Assembly (NCBI GenBank): GCA_030583605.1
Contig: CP129466.1
Location: forward strand, 2,921,001 to 2,985,000
Direction of reading: 5' to 3'
Length of the DNA: 64,000 bases
Source: Gammaproteobacteria bacterium
Lineage (GTDB): Bacteria > Pseudomonadota > Gammaproteobacteria > Steroidobacterales > GCA-2729495
The position numbers and the translations under genes were made by a program. Of this stretch, positions 15,645 through 25,151 are shown in pieces. The number at the start of each line of letters is the position of its first letter. Position 1 is the first letter of the stretch. The notes under the pieces were generated by a model. That model did no database searches, was not told the DNA's origin, and saw nothing but the letters and a program-made list of their open reading frames with translations.

Positions 15645-16315
15645 ACCGGCGAGCGTTCACGGCCCTGATCCCCGCCCTGGCGTGGCTTGCCCTGGGCGGC
15701 TGGCAACCGGCACTGGCGCAGGATTCGTTCGACGCGGAACTGGCGGCGATCCAGAACGACTGGGCCGTCGCCAATTACCAGACGCCAGCGGACAAAAAGG
15801 AGGATGCGTTCAAGGCGCTCATGGCACGCTCGGAAGCGTTCGCGAACAGCAATCCGCAACGCCCCGAGGCGCTGATCTGGGACGGCATCGTGCAGAGCAC
15901 CTACGCGGGCGTGAACGGCGGCCTCGGCGCGCTCGGCGCCGCCAAGAAGGCACGCTCGCGCTTCGAAGCGGCGCTCGCGATCGACGAGGACGCACTGGCG
16001 GGCTCCGCCCACACGAGCCTCGGCACGCTGTATCACAAGGTGCCGGGCTGGCCGATCGGCTTCGGCAGCGACAAGAAGGCGCGCGAGCACCTCGAGAAGG
16101 CCGTGCGGATCGCGCCCGCGTCCATCGACGCCAATTATTTCTACGGCGAGTTCCTCTACGACGAGGGCGAGTACGCCAGGGCGCTGCAACACCTCGAAAC
16201 CGCGCAGCAGGCGCCGCCGCGCCCGGGCCGGGCGACGGCCGACGCCGGCCGGCAGGCCGAGATCGCCGGCCTGATCGCAAAAGCGCAGACAAAAGCGCAG
16301 ACGAAGATGCAGTAG
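15641..16315 (+). CDS. Exported TPR-like protein
   Basis: 224 residues; the ATG overlaps the SDR stop (ATGA). A signal peptide covers residues 1-26 (MNRRAFTALIPALAWLALGG to ALAQ). The mature part is helical with repeats of about 34 residues in TPR style: RFEAALAIDEDALAGSAHTS, AREHLEKAVRIAPASIDANY, and ALQHLETAQQ. It ends with a Lys/Gln-rich tail. It probably acts in the periplasm as a scaffold. Being the last gene of the acyl-metabolite cassette suggests a role in handling or exporting the product, but no domain proves it. Confidence 0.72.
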   Translation: MNRRAFTALIPALAWLALGGWQPALAQDSFDAELAAIQNDWAVANYQTPADKKEDAFKALMARSEAFANSNPQRPEALIWDGIVQSTYAGVNGGLGALGAAKKARSRFEAALAIDEDALAGSAHTSLGTLYHKVPGWPIGFGSDKKAREHLEKAVRIAPASIDANYFYGEFLYDEGEYARALQHLETAQQAPPRPGRATADAGRQAEIAGLIAKAQTKAQTKMQ

Positions 16316-16355
16316 ATCAGGCGGGCGAGCCGGAAGCCCTGGTCAGCGCCGCGGT

Positions 16356-16426
16356 GGTCGGGACTAAAGTCCCTCCTGCACGGCGTCGTTCAGCACCACA
16401 TTGGTCGGGACTAAAGTCCCTCCTAC
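16356..16426. repeat. Two REP palindromes of the GGGACTAAAGTCCC type
   Basis: Near-identical 24-base copies lie at 16356-16379 and 16403-16426 in the same orientation. Each has a GGACTTTAGTCC hairpin core between a GTAGGA head and a CGACC tail, as read on the minus strand. Head and tail match those of the GTAGGAGCGAC-type REPs elsewhere in the window, but the core differs. The TAG of the second copy's head (16423-16425) is the tamB stop codon. Confidence 0.85.
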
Positions 16427-19400
16427 TCTGTTTCGACGGACCACACGAGATCGAGCGACTGGTCTTCGCCACTCGCTGCTTCGATGCTCAGGCTGCGGCT
16501 GAGACGGTAACGCGCGAGCACGGTGCCGATCTGGTTGAACAGGCCGTAGGTGAAGCGCACGTAAAGGTCGGAGCCGAACTGCTTGCCGGCCACCACCTCG
16601 GCCTGGTCGACGTCGCTGCCCTGCACGCCGAGTTCGTCGAGCGTCACCGCGCTGCCGACACGCTCGGTCAGCGGCGAAGCCTGCTGCAGGCCGAGCGCGA
16701 ACACGGCACCGGAGATCGCGGAGCGCTGGTCGCTGTCCGTGCTCTGCATGGGGCGGCCCGCAACCAGGAACGACAGCGCGTCGGCCTCTGACATGGCCGG
16801 CTCGGAAAACACCGTCGTCTGCGACCGCGTCGCGGGCCCGCGCACGAGAATGCCGGCCGTGACCCGGCGTCCCTCCCAGTCCACCTGCCGGGTGGCGCGC
16901 AGATCCACCAGCGGGTCGTCGAGCGGCCCGGCGAAACCGAGCGTGCCGCGCTCGATGGTCAGCTCCTTGCCGTAGCTGCCGATCTTCCCCTCCACCAGTC
17001 GCACCACGCCGAACGCCTGCGGCTCGCCGGATACGGCCTGCGACAGCTTCACGCTGCCCTCCAGCCTGGTGTCGAGCCCGAAGCCGCGCAGGCGCACCTC
17101 GTTGCCGAAGATGACGTCGATCTCGCCGCCGACCACCGCACCCGACGCCTGCTTCGCCACCTGCTCGCGGCCGATGACCACGGTATCGGGTGAGGGCGAA
17201 ATGGCGCTCTTCGGCAACTCCCGCACCACGACGTCCGCCTTCGGGATCAGCACTTCGCCGTCGATGCGGGCCTCGCCTTGCGAGAAGCTGAGCACAAGGT
17301 CCGGCGAGGCCTGCACATGGCGGTTCGGCAGGCGCACCGCATCCACCCGCTCGCCGCGAATGCGCACGACGCCCGCAGGGCCGCCTGCCGCGAGCGGCTG
17401 TAACTCGCCCTCCAGCGCCAGGGGCGCGCCGGCATACGCGGTACCCTGCAGCCGCAGGACGTTGCTGCCGTCGCCGGCGACCGTCACGTTGATCCGGTCC
17501 AGCGTCACGCCGGTTTCCGTGAACGCCGCCTCGCCGCCGGCGAGCTGCACGTTGCCCCCGATCTGCGGCGCCTCCAGGCTGCCTCCGACATTGACGTCGA
17601 GCGTGATCTCGCCGGCCACCTCCGCGAGGTCGATGTTGCCGGCCAGCAGCGGCACCAGCAGCGCGATGTCGGGCAGCCGGCCGCTCACGCGCGCTTCGAG
17701 CGGCGCCTGCGCACCGAGCGGCGTGCTCATGCGCGCGTCACCATCCAGGCGGGTGCCGGCCCCGGTGACGACGGCAAGAGTCGCGTTCGCCTCCTGTGGC
17801 GCGAACTCGAGCGAGGCGCGCGCCGTGTCGAAGGCGACGGTCATTTCGCCCTCACCACCGGTGAAGATCAGCTGCGTGCCGTCCTGCTCCCATTGTGCCC
17901 GCCCGACAAGGACACCGTCATCCATGCCGAGGTCCGCATCGGCGTTGGCGCGCCCGGTGAGCGCGAATCCCGCCGGCAGCCACGGCGCGAACGGCGCGAG
18001 GTCGAACTCCCGCAGACGCGCCTTGAGCGCGGCGCGCTGCGCCGTCCACGCGAGCGAATCGACGCACAACGAGGCAGGCGTCTGGGCCCAGCAATGAGTG
18101 CCGACCTCGACGGAACCCGCGCGCAGCCGCAGGCGCGGACTGCCGGCGAGTTGCCACTCGCCGAGCGGATCGAAGGCGATCCCGGCCGCCTCGATCTCAT
18201 GGTCCAGCGTCGTGCCATCCCAGCTGCCCGCGCTCGTGACGTTCGCGGTCACCTCTCCCCGGCCGAGCGTGGCGACGAAGCGATGCCGTGCGAGACTGCC
18301 CTCCACCTCCGCCTCGAGTGCGCCGAGTTGCCGGCCCGCGACAGCGATGCCGGTGGCGGTGACTCGCGCGTCCAGCGCCTCCCGCGCATCGGATCGAAAG
18401 CGCAGGCTGAACTGCCCGACCGTGGCGTCGCCGGTAGCGAGCGCCGCACCCCGGGCATCGAGCGTCACCTCGGGCCGTGCCAGTGTGCCGCCCAGGGTCG
18501 CTTGTGCCGTGAGCTGCCCCGCCACACCCGGCCACAGCGTCGACAGGTCGTCGGCATCGAGCGAAAAGCGTCCGCCGAGTTGCTCGCCGAGCGTGCCGTC
18601 AGCCTGCAACCGGTTCGAGCCGGCCTGCAGGCGGACGCCATCGAAGCGGAGCAGCCCGTCGGCGTAGCCGAACCGGCCCGTGCCCGTGAGCGGCCGCTCC
18701 ATGAGTTGCCCGCGCAACTCCAGCACCTGCAGCTGGAACCCGCCCGGCAGCTGCGCATCCAGCGTCGCCCGCGCGGAGAGGCGGCCGCTGAGACCCGGCC
18801 GGAACGCGGCGGTGTCCACCTCGCTTACCGTCAGGGCGAGTTGCAGTCGCGGCTCTGCCGTGAGCGTCATGTCGCCGGTGGCGCGCAGCGCGCCGGCAGC
18901 GCCGGTCAGGCGTGCCTCGTCGAACACCATCCGCTCGCCGTCGCCATGCGCGCGTGCCGTGAGCGACAGCGCCGGAATGCCCGGACTCTCCAGCCGGGAT
19001 CCGAGCGTCGCAGTCCAGTCCGTGATCCGGCCCTGCAGTTCGGCATGGCCCGCGCGCGCGGTCACCGCACCGATGCCGGCCAGATCCATCGTGACCGCAT
19101 CCCAGTCCGCCGCAGCCTCGAGCCGCGGCTCGCCCACCGGATCCTGCAGCGTTGCCGATACCCGCACGCCTTGCGGAACGCGCACCGACTGTTCGATCGC
19201 AAGCGTAACGAGATCGCCGCGAATCGTGCCGGCGCCGGACAACGCCGTGCCGGCGACGCGCCACTCGACGCGCACATCCAGCGGCAGTTCCGGCAGCAGC
19301 TCGGCGGTGCCGGCCAGGCGCATGGCAAAGCCGTCCACGGCACCGTGCAGTTCGCGCACCACGAGCGACGAACCCGCCAGGCTGCCCGCGAAATGCACAC

Positions 19401-19845
19401 CGGTCACCACGACGTGGGGCTCGCCACGCCATTCGATCTCGCCGATGTCGAGTGCGTCGATGCGCACCGGCAGCGGCGTCGTGATCGCGGGCATGCGAAA
19501 CGGCTCCGGCGGCGCCGCGCTCGCCGGAGCTGGGACGATGACGAGCCGCCGCGCGCGCAGCGCCGCCACCACCACCCGCCCACGTAGCAGTTGCGAGCTA
19601 TGCAGATCGAGAACGACCTCGTCGGCGCGGATCCGGGTGCCGCCGCTCTCGACCAGCAACGTATCGGCCCGCAGCGTGCCGCTCAGGCTGCCCTCGATGC
19701 CCTCGATCCGCAGGACACCGTCGCTGAACTCCTCGGCGAGGCTGGCGACCCAGCGGGCGCCCGCGGCGGTGTCGAGCACGAAGACGGCGAATCCTGCTGC
19801 AAGCAGCAGCGCGGTCATGACAAAGCCGCCGACGACGCGCAGCAT
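16423..19845 (-). CDS. tamB: TamB-like translocation and assembly module / AsmA-like bridge protein
   Basis: 1,140 residues from an ATG at 19845 that overlaps the tamA stop by one base (TGATG). An N-terminal membrane anchor (MLRVVGGFVMTALLLAAGF, about 1-25) precedes a very long beta-rich periplasmic body. The C-terminal about 350 residues are the TamB (DUF490) domain, with GGEIDVIFGNEVRLRGFGLD, LDDPLVDLRATRQV and MSEADALSFLVAGRPM. TamB spans the periplasm, interacts with TamA and is linked to outer-membrane protein assembly and phospholipid transport. Its TAG stop codon is supplied by a REP element. Confidence 0.93.
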   Translation of the reverse strand: MLRVVGGFVMTALLLAAGFAVFVLDTAAGARWVASLAEEFSDGVLRIEGIEGSLSGTLRADTLLVESGGTRIRADEVVLDLHSSQLLRGRVVVAALRARRLVIVPAPASAAPPEPFRMPAITTPLPVRIDALDIGEIEWRGEPHVVVTGVHFAGSLAGSSLVVRELHGAVDGFAMRLAGTAELLPELPLDVRVEWRVAGTALSGAGTIRGDLVTLAIEQSVRVPQGVRVSATLQDPVGEPRLEAAADWDAVTMDLAGIGAVTARAGHAELQGRITDWTATLGSRLESPGIPALSLTARAHGDGERMVFDEARLTGAAGALRATGDMTLTAEPRLQLALTVSEVDTAAFRPGLSGRLSARATLDAQLPGGFQLQVLELRGQLMERPLTGTGRFGYADGLLRFDGVRLQAGSNRLQADGTLGEQLGGRFSLDADDLSTLWPGVAGQLTAQATLGGTLARPEVTLDARGAALATGDATVGQFSLRFRSDAREALDARVTATGIAVAGRQLGALEAEVEGSLARHRFVATLGRGEVTANVTSAGSWDGTTLDHEIEAAGIAFDPLGEWQLAGSPRLRLRAGSVEVGTHCWAQTPASLCVDSLAWTAQRAALKARLREFDLAPFAPWLPAGFALTGRANADADLGMDDGVLVGRAQWEQDGTQLIFTGGEGEMTVAFDTARASLEFAPQEANATLAVVTGAGTRLDGDARMSTPLGAQAPLEARVSGRLPDIALLVPLLAGNIDLAEVAGEITLDVNVGGSLEAPQIGGNVQLAGGEAAFTETGVTLDRINVTVAGDGSNVLRLQGTAYAGAPLALEGELQPLAAGGPAGVVRIRGERVDAVRLPNRHVQASPDLVLSFSQGEARIDGEVLIPKADVVVRELPKSAISPSPDTVVIGREQVAKQASGAVVGGEIDVIFGNEVRLRGFGLDTRLEGSVKLSQAVSGEPQAFGVVRLVEGKIGSYGKELTIERGTLGFAGPLDDPLVDLRATRQVDWEGRRVTAGILVRGPATRSQTTVFSEPAMSEADALSFLVAGRPMQSTDSDQRSAISGAVFALGLQQASPLTERVGSAVTLDELGVQGSDVDQAEVVAGKQFGSDLYVRFTYGLFNQIGTVLARYRLSRSLSIEAASGEDQSLDLVWSVETE

Positions 19846-21578
19846 CACAGATCCGGCCCCAGGGTGACGTGCAGGCGCCAGTCGTCGGGTGCATCCTTGT
19901 CGAGCGGCACGGCGACATCGATGCGAACCGGGCCGAGGGGCGAATACCAGCGCAGGCCGGCGCCGGCACCGGATTTCAGGCGCACGCTCGAGAAGCTGTC
20001 GAAGGCGTTGCCGCTGTCGAAGAACGCTGCGACCGACCAGTTCCCGCGGACGCGCTGGTCGACTTCCAGGCTCGCGACGAACAGGTGGCTGCCGCCGATC
20101 ACGTTGCCATTCTCGTCGGTCGGCCCGAGTGTCTTGAAATCGTAGCCGCGCACGCTGTTGTCGCCGCCGGCGAAGTAACGCACCGAAGCCGGCAATGCGC
20201 GGAACTCCTCCTTGGCGGTGGCGCCGAACTCTGAGCGCAGCAGCACCCGGGCGCCTGCCCAGGCGGGCAACACCAGCTTGCCGTTGAGGCCCAGCTGCAG
20301 GAACTCCGCGTTCGACGCCAGCATCCCGCCCGTACCGCTCAGCTTGAGCGACACACGATGGCCGCGTTCCGGGCGCATCACGGCCGCGCCTTCGGGAACC
20401 TTGTGGCTCCAGCTCACGCCCGGCGTCAGCATGAACTCGCGATTGCGCTCGTCGGCGATCTCGAAGCGTTCGAGGCTCGCGTCGATGAACCGGGTCTCGA
20501 TCCAGCCGCGGGGCCGGCGGTGCAGCTCCCTGACGCCGATCTTGTAAATCCACGACTCGCTGGTGTCGGTGTCCTCGTGCTGTATGCCGGCGTCCGCGCT
20601 GAGCCACTCCACGCGCGGGTTGTCGCGCGGCAGCCGGTAGCTGACGCCGGCCTCCGACAGCACCCGCGACAGGCTCAGGCTTGCATCGAACTGGTGGCCG
20701 CGGTCATTGAGCCGCCGGTTGGTGAAGCCGGCGCGCAGCTTGGGGCCGACGTCGGTGCTGTAGCCGATGCCGGCCGTATAGACCTTCGGTTTCGCGCCGG
20801 TGAGCGTGATGGCGACCTGCACCGTGTCGTCCGGCAGCACACCGGGCTGGGTACGCAGATCCACCACCGAGAAGAAACCGGTGGCGAGCAGCGCGTCGTA
20901 CAGCTCCTCGATCCTGGCGCCGTCGTACGGATCGCCGGGCTGGAAGTCGAGAAAGCGCCCGAGCAGTTCCGGGCGCAGCACGGACTGCTCAAAGCGGATG
21001 TCGCCGAAACGAAATCGCGGACCGGAATCAAACTGCAGCGTGACGTCCGCAGCGCGTTCGGGCGGATGCACCTCGATGCGGGCAGTGGTAAACCGGGCGG
21101 AGAAGTAGCCGTAGCGACGGGCCAGGGTGGCAAATCCCTGCCGGAACGTTTCGTATTCCGCGTGCTTGAGCACAGCGCCACTCTTGAGCGGGTTCTGCTG
21201 CAGCCACCGCTGGAAGGCAGGCTCCCCGCTGGCGTCGCCGAGCACCTGTACGTCGATCTGCCGCAGACGCACGGGTTTGCCGCGCTGGATGCGGATCGTG
21301 GTGACCCAGCAGTCGTCGCGGATTTCGTGCGCGATCGCGATCGTCGGCTCGTAGTAGCCAAATGCCTCGAGTGCCGTGCGGATCTCGGCCTCGGCCTTGC
21401 GCCGCAGGCGGCGCACCCGCCAGGCCGGTGCATCGCAGGGCGCCTCGTCGAGCGTCAGGTGCGCAAACACGTTGTCGCGCAGCGCGCCGCTCACCCCTTC
21501 CACCTTCACGTCGGCCATCGCTGCGGCCCAGGGGATCACGCAGGCGGCCGCGATGACAGAACACAGTGAAAGACGCAT
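19845..21578 (-). CDS. tamA: TamA outer-membrane assembly factor
   Basis: 577 residues from the ATG at 21578, which begins a signal peptide (MRLSLCSVIAAACVIPWAAA). POTRA domains occupy about 22-265 (KVEGVSGALRDNVFAHLTLD; GYYEPTIAIAHEI). An Omp85 beta-barrel follows, with VYTAGIGYSTDVGPKLRAG, VRYFAGGDNSVRGYDFKTLG (the VRGY/F signature) and a terminal strand ending LHVTLGPDL, as in E. coli TamA. It works with TamB in moving certain beta-barrel proteins and lipids to the outer membrane. First gene of the tamAB operon. Confidence 0.93.
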   Translation of the reverse strand: MRLSLCSVIAAACVIPWAAAMADVKVEGVSGALRDNVFAHLTLDEAPCDAPAWRVRRLRRKAEAEIRTALEAFGYYEPTIAIAHEIRDDCWVTTIRIQRGKPVRLRQIDVQVLGDASGEPAFQRWLQQNPLKSGAVLKHAEYETFRQGFATLARRYGYFSARFTTARIEVHPPERAADVTLQFDSGPRFRFGDIRFEQSVLRPELLGRFLDFQPGDPYDGARIEELYDALLATGFFSVVDLRTQPGVLPDDTVQVAITLTGAKPKVYTAGIGYSTDVGPKLRAGFTNRRLNDRGHQFDASLSLSRVLSEAGVSYRLPRDNPRVEWLSADAGIQHEDTDTSESWIYKIGVRELHRRPRGWIETRFIDASLERFEIADERNREFMLTPGVSWSHKVPEGAAVMRPERGHRVSLKLSGTGGMLASNAEFLQLGLNGKLVLPAWAGARVLLRSEFGATAKEEFRALPASVRYFAGGDNSVRGYDFKTLGPTDENGNVIGGSHLFVASLEVDQRVRGNWSVAAFFDSGNAFDSFSSVRLKSGAGAGLRWYSPLGPVRIDVAVPLDKDAPDDWRLHVTLGPDL

Positions 21579-21652
21579 CGGCGGCAAGCATACCCGCAGC
21601 CGGCACACCGGGCACCGTTGACCCGCGCGCTGCCCTTCGCTTAACTGCCGCC

Positions 21653-22567
21653 ATGCGCCGTATCGCCCTTGCGGACCGGAAGGCCCTTGCGCTGGCATTG
21701 CTGCTGATCGCCTGCCCGGTCGCGAGTCCGGGCGCAGCCAGCCAGTTCGACCCCGCGCGCGTGCGCTGGGCCAGCCTCGAGTTCAGCGCCTCCCGGTTTA
21801 TGTTCACCGCGCGCACGAGCATCGCCGCCCAGCTCGTGCCAGCCGGGACGATCGTCACGCAGTTGCGCACCACGCCCACGGGCCAGCCCGTGATGCCGGG
21901 AGCCGAAGTGGTGGACCTCGTCTATGCCATGAGCGGATTCGGGCGCGAGTCGCGGACCGAACTCTGGCTCGATCCCGTCACCGGCGGGACCCTGCAGCGC
22001 ACCCAGCACGACACCGGATCGCGACCGCGACTGCGCACCTATCGGTTCACCGACCGCGGCGCCTTCCACTTCACGCGCTGGCCGGCCACCCGGAGCGAGG
22101 AGGCCCTGACGCCGGAGCACTGGACCCACGTCGAGCAGGGCATGCGGCCGTATGTGCCGGGCGGCATCGACCAACCGGTCACGGAGCCGACCGCCCTGCT
22201 GTGGTTGATCGCCGCCGCGGACCTCGCCAGGCCCGGCGAGCGCATGGAAGTCCTCGCCTTCTCGCGGCGACAGGTCAGTCGCGTGGACATCGAGGTCACG
22301 GGACAACGCACGGTCGCGCTGAACTTCATGGAAGAAGGTCCGGCCGGATCGAGGCGCCGTGACGGCCGGATGCCGGCGCTCATCCTGCGCCTCGCGGCCA
22401 ACCCGCTCGATGCGGCCGCCGAGGAACAGGACTTCGAGTTGTTCGGCCTGCACGGCGACCTGGAACTGCTGCTCGACCCGCAGACCCGCGCCCCGCTGGA
22501 ACTGAGCGGCCGGGTGCGCATCGCCGGACAGGTGACGGTGCGGTTGAACCGCCTCGTGCTGCGCTGA
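21653..22567 (+). CDS. Exported protein of unknown function
   Basis: 304 residues from the ATG at 21653. A signal peptide covers about residues 1-30 (RKALALALLLIACPVASPGA). The mature protein is beta-rich: SLEFSASRFMFTARTSIAAQ, ELWLDPVTGGTLQRTQH and LELLLDPQTRAPLELSGRV. It has the feel of a periplasmic sugar- or lipid-binding beta-barrel, but no family is recognised with confidence. It is divergent from tamA (74 bases) and precedes the SPOR lipoprotein gene. Confidence 0.6.
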   Translation: MRRIALADRKALALALLLIACPVASPGAASQFDPARVRWASLEFSASRFMFTARTSIAAQLVPAGTIVTQLRTTPTGQPVMPGAEVVDLVYAMSGFGRESRTELWLDPVTGGTLQRTQHDTGSRPRLRTYRFTDRGAFHFTRWPATRSEEALTPEHWTHVEQGMRPYVPGGIDQPVTEPTALLWLIAAADLARPGERMEVLAFSRRQVSRVDIEVTGQRTVALNFMEEGPAGSRRRDGRMPALILRLAANPLDAAAEEQDFELFGLHGDLELLLDPQTRAPLELSGRVRIAGQVTVRLNRLVLR

Positions 22568-22644
22568 CCGCCGCTCTGGCCAAAGAACCGGCACCGGTCG
22601 ATAATCGCGCCGTTGTTGTCTGAGTGCCCGGGAGGTACTCCTTT

Positions 22645-23424
22645 ATGAAGACCACCAAGTGGCTGGCAGCCGCCACCGCCGTATTGGCCCTGGTTGCGGG
22701 CTGCGCGAATCCTGAAGCCGACTGGCAGCGGGCGCAGGCGGAAAACTCGGAAGCAGCCTGGCAGGCGTTCATCGAGAAGCACCCGAAGGGCGAGTGGGCG
22801 CAGAAGGCCCAGGCCGAGCTCGACGCGATCAAGGACCAGCGCGACTGGGACAGCGCGCTCGCCACCGACACCATCGAGGCCTACAACAGTTACCTGCTGG
22901 CGCACCCCACCGGGCGACACATGGGCGAGTCACGCCAGCGCATCGCCGAACTCGAGACCAGTGCCGCATGGGATTCAGCCGTCGCGGCCGGCACCAGGGA
23001 GGCGCTGGAAGACTTCCTGGTCCGCTACGCCGACGCGCCGCAGGCCGAGCAGGCCCGCAGCCAGCTCGCCGCCATGGCAGCGCCGCCGCAGCCCGCACCG
23101 GCAGCGCCGCCGAAGCAGGCATCGCAGTCGAAGGCGGCGCCGAAACCCGCCGCCCGCGCGGCCAGCCAGAAAGCCGTGGCACCGCCCAAGGGTGATTACC
23201 AGGTGCAGCTCGGCGCCTTCAGCACGCTCGCCAAGGCCCGCAGTGAAAAAGCGCGGCTGGAGAAACGCCACCACGCGCTGCTCGGCACGCTGGCGATCCA
23301 GAATCCCTCCGGCGGCGACCAGGTCTATCGCGTCCGGACCTCGGCGATGGCGGAAACGGCCGCCCGCTCTGCCTGCGAGAAACTCAAGGGCTCCGGCCAG
23401 GACTGCGTGGTGGTGCGCCGCTGA
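22645..23424 (+). CDS. SPOR-domain lipoprotein
   Basis: 259 residues from the ATG at 22645, with GGGAGG about ten bases upstream. A lipoprotein signal ends in the lipobox LVAGC (about residue 21). Three copies of a roughly 35-residue helical unit follow (WQRAQAENSEAAWQAFIEKH; WDSALATDTIEAYNSYLLAH; WDSAVAAGTREALEDFLVRY), then a Pro/Ala/Lys linker. A C-terminal SPOR domain (about 188-259, GDYQVQLGAFSTLAKARSEK) binds peptidoglycan denuded of stem peptides at the septum. A cell-division or cell-wall role is expected. Confidence 0.85.
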   Translation: MKTTKWLAAATAVLALVAGCANPEADWQRAQAENSEAAWQAFIEKHPKGEWAQKAQAELDAIKDQRDWDSALATDTIEAYNSYLLAHPTGRHMGESRQRIAELETSAAWDSAVAAGTREALEDFLVRYADAPQAEQARSQLAAMAAPPQPAPAAPPKQASQSKAAPKPAARAASQKAVAPPKGDYQVQLGAFSTLAKARSEKARLEKRHHALLGTLAIQNPSGGDQVYRVRTSAMAETAARSACEKLKGSGQDCVVVRR

Positions 23425-23457
23425 GTTCCGCAGCGGCGGATCGGCGCGGGCCGCGAC

Positions 23458-24108
23458 ATGAGCGACATCGCCGGAGATCTCGCCGACCTGCGCCGCGAAT
23501 ATGCCGGCCGGGCGCTGCACCGGGCCGACCTCGATGGCGATCCGCTGCGGCAGTTCGACCGCTGGTTCCAGGAGGCCGTGCGCGCGCAGGCACTCGAACC
23601 GAACGCGATGAACGTCGCGACGGTAGATGCCGCCGGACAGCCCTCCTCGCGAACGGTGCTGCTGAAGTTCTATGACGAACGCGGCTTCGTCTTCTACACC
23701 AACCTCGGCAGCCGCAAGGCGCAGGAGCTCGGCGCAAACGCCAGGGTGGCGCTGCTCTTCTTCTGGCCGGAGATTCACCGGCAGGTGAAGATCCGCGGCA
23801 GCGCGACCCGCACCTCGGCGGCGGAAAGCCTGGCGTATTTCGCGCGCCGTCCGCGCGAGAGCCAGCTCGGGGCCTGGGTGTCGCAGCAAAGCCGGGCGAT
23901 CTCCTCGCGCGCGCTGCTCGAGCAGCAGCTGGCGGAGATCCGCCGGAAGTTTGCGGCCGGCGACGTGCCGCTGCCCTCGTTCTGGGGCGGCTACCGGGTG
24001 GAGCCCGCGGCGATCGAATTCTGGCAGGGCCAGGAAAACCGCCTGCACGACCGCTTCCTGTACACCCGGGAGCGCGCAGCCTGGCGCATCGAGCGGCTGG
24101 CGCCCTGA
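23458..24108 (+). CDS. pdxH: Pyridoxamine 5'-phosphate oxidase
   Basis: 216 residues, full length for PdxH. It oxidises pyridoxamine or pyridoxine 5'-phosphate to pyridoxal 5'-phosphate with FMN and O2. Family blocks: MNVATVDAAGQPSSRTVLLK, GFVFYTNLGSRKAQEL, ARVALLFFWPEIHRQVKIRG, SQLGAWVSQQSRAISSR, and the C-terminal NRLHDRFLYTRE and WRIERLAP. Its product is the cofactor of several enzymes encoded here, including arginine decarboxylase and threonine ammonia-lyase. It lies 33 bases after the SPOR gene. Confidence 0.95.
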   Translation: MSDIAGDLADLRREYAGRALHRADLDGDPLRQFDRWFQEAVRAQALEPNAMNVATVDAAGQPSSRTVLLKFYDERGFVFYTNLGSRKAQELGANARVALLFFWPEIHRQVKIRGSATRTSAAESLAYFARRPRESQLGAWVSQQSRAISSRALLEQQLAEIRRKFAAGDVPLPSFWGGYRVEPAAIEFWQGQENRLHDRFLYTRERAAWRIERLAP

Positions 24109-24158
24109 GGGCAGCCGGGCCTACACGACCTCCGTCCCCGTTGCCGGGACGCCGTTGA

Positions 24159-25151
24159 TCACGGTGGGCTGACTTCCGTGCACGGATCTTCGGTGCGCGG
24201 GTTGGCGTCGTCGCCGCACACGATGCCCTCTGCCGCAACCCAGAGCGGCGTGCCGGCTGCGATGCGGGTGTCCACCGCCGTGTAACCGGCGATGCCGGCA
24301 ATTTCCAGGCTCGGCAGCGGATTCATGATCACGTCGGCCTTGCCACCCTGGATGTCGGCGACACAACCGGGCAGGTCGTTGACGTACTTCGTGCTGACCT
24401 GGTGCCGCGGCATGTAGGCGCGCGCCGTCTGGGTCGTGAGCGGCCCGGCGCAGATGCGTACCTCGGGCCGCGCGATCAGGTCGTTGAAGTCGTCGATCTG
24501 CCCGGCCAGCGGCGAACCGGCGGGAATGTGGATGTACTGGCCGGAAGCGCTCATGGTGCAGGTAAAACGCCGCGAGATGCGCCGGCGCAGTCCCTGCGTA
24601 CCACCGCCGGTGGCGTTGAGCTGATCGACGAAATCCACCTTTCCGGAAAGCAGCATCGAGGTGCTCGGCAGCGGGCCCGGCGGCAGCGCGACGTCTTCGA
24701 GCTTCAGCGTGACGCCGTAGTGCCTGCCGATCTCGTCGAGCACCGCCCGCAGGTACTTCTCGCCGATGCCCGAGAAATAATACGAGGTGTTGGCGGGGCT
24801 CTCGGGCACGGACTGCACGAGGCGGCGGATCGTGCCGCGCTCGAGGATCTCTGCGAAAAGCCCCACGGGCTGCTCCGGCCAGGGCGCGAGTTCGGGCTGC
24901 GGCAGGCAGTCGGCGAGCCGCACCATGTAGCCCTGCGCCAGGCCCGGCTGGTTCGGCGGCTCGGTGGCGAGGATCTCCTGGTCCTTGCCGCTCGCGATCA
25001 CGCGAATCCACGCGGCATCGAACGCGCGCACCAGTTGCTCGCGGCCGCGGGCGGGCTCCGGGTCCGGCTGCACGGCGCCACCGCCGGCACATCCGGCCAG
25101 CAGCAGACAGGCCGCGCCCGCCAGCACGATACGTCGCATGGAGTGCAGCAT
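24159..25151 (-). CDS. Solute-binding (SBP_bac_3-like) lipoprotein
   Basis: 330 residues from the ATG at 25151, which has GGGAGAG about eight bases upstream. A lipobox LLLAGC (about residue 20) is followed by a periplasmic binding protein body: YLRAVLDEIGRHYGVTLKLE, STSMLLSGKVDFVDQ, then LIARPEVRICAGPLTTQTAR and DLPGCVADIQGGKADVIMNP. The layout resembles amino-acid-type binding proteins or PheC-like derivatives. No permease or ATPase gene is near, so it may be an orphan sensor or enzyme. It converges with pdxH. Confidence 0.7.
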   Translation of the reverse strand: MLHSMRRIVLAGAACLLLAGCAGGGAVQPDPEPARGREQLVRAFDAAWIRVIASGKDQEILATEPPNQPGLAQGYMVRLADCLPQPELAPWPEQPVGLFAEILERGTIRRLVQSVPESPANTSYYFSGIGEKYLRAVLDEIGRHYGVTLKLEDVALPPGPLPSTSMLLSGKVDFVDQLNATGGGTQGLRRRISRRFTCTMSASGQYIHIPAGSPLAGQIDDFNDLIARPEVRICAGPLTTQTARAYMPRHQVSTKYVNDLPGCVADIQGGKADVIMNPLPSLEIAGIAGYTAVDTRIAAGTPLWVAAEGIVCGDDANPRTEDPCTEVSPP

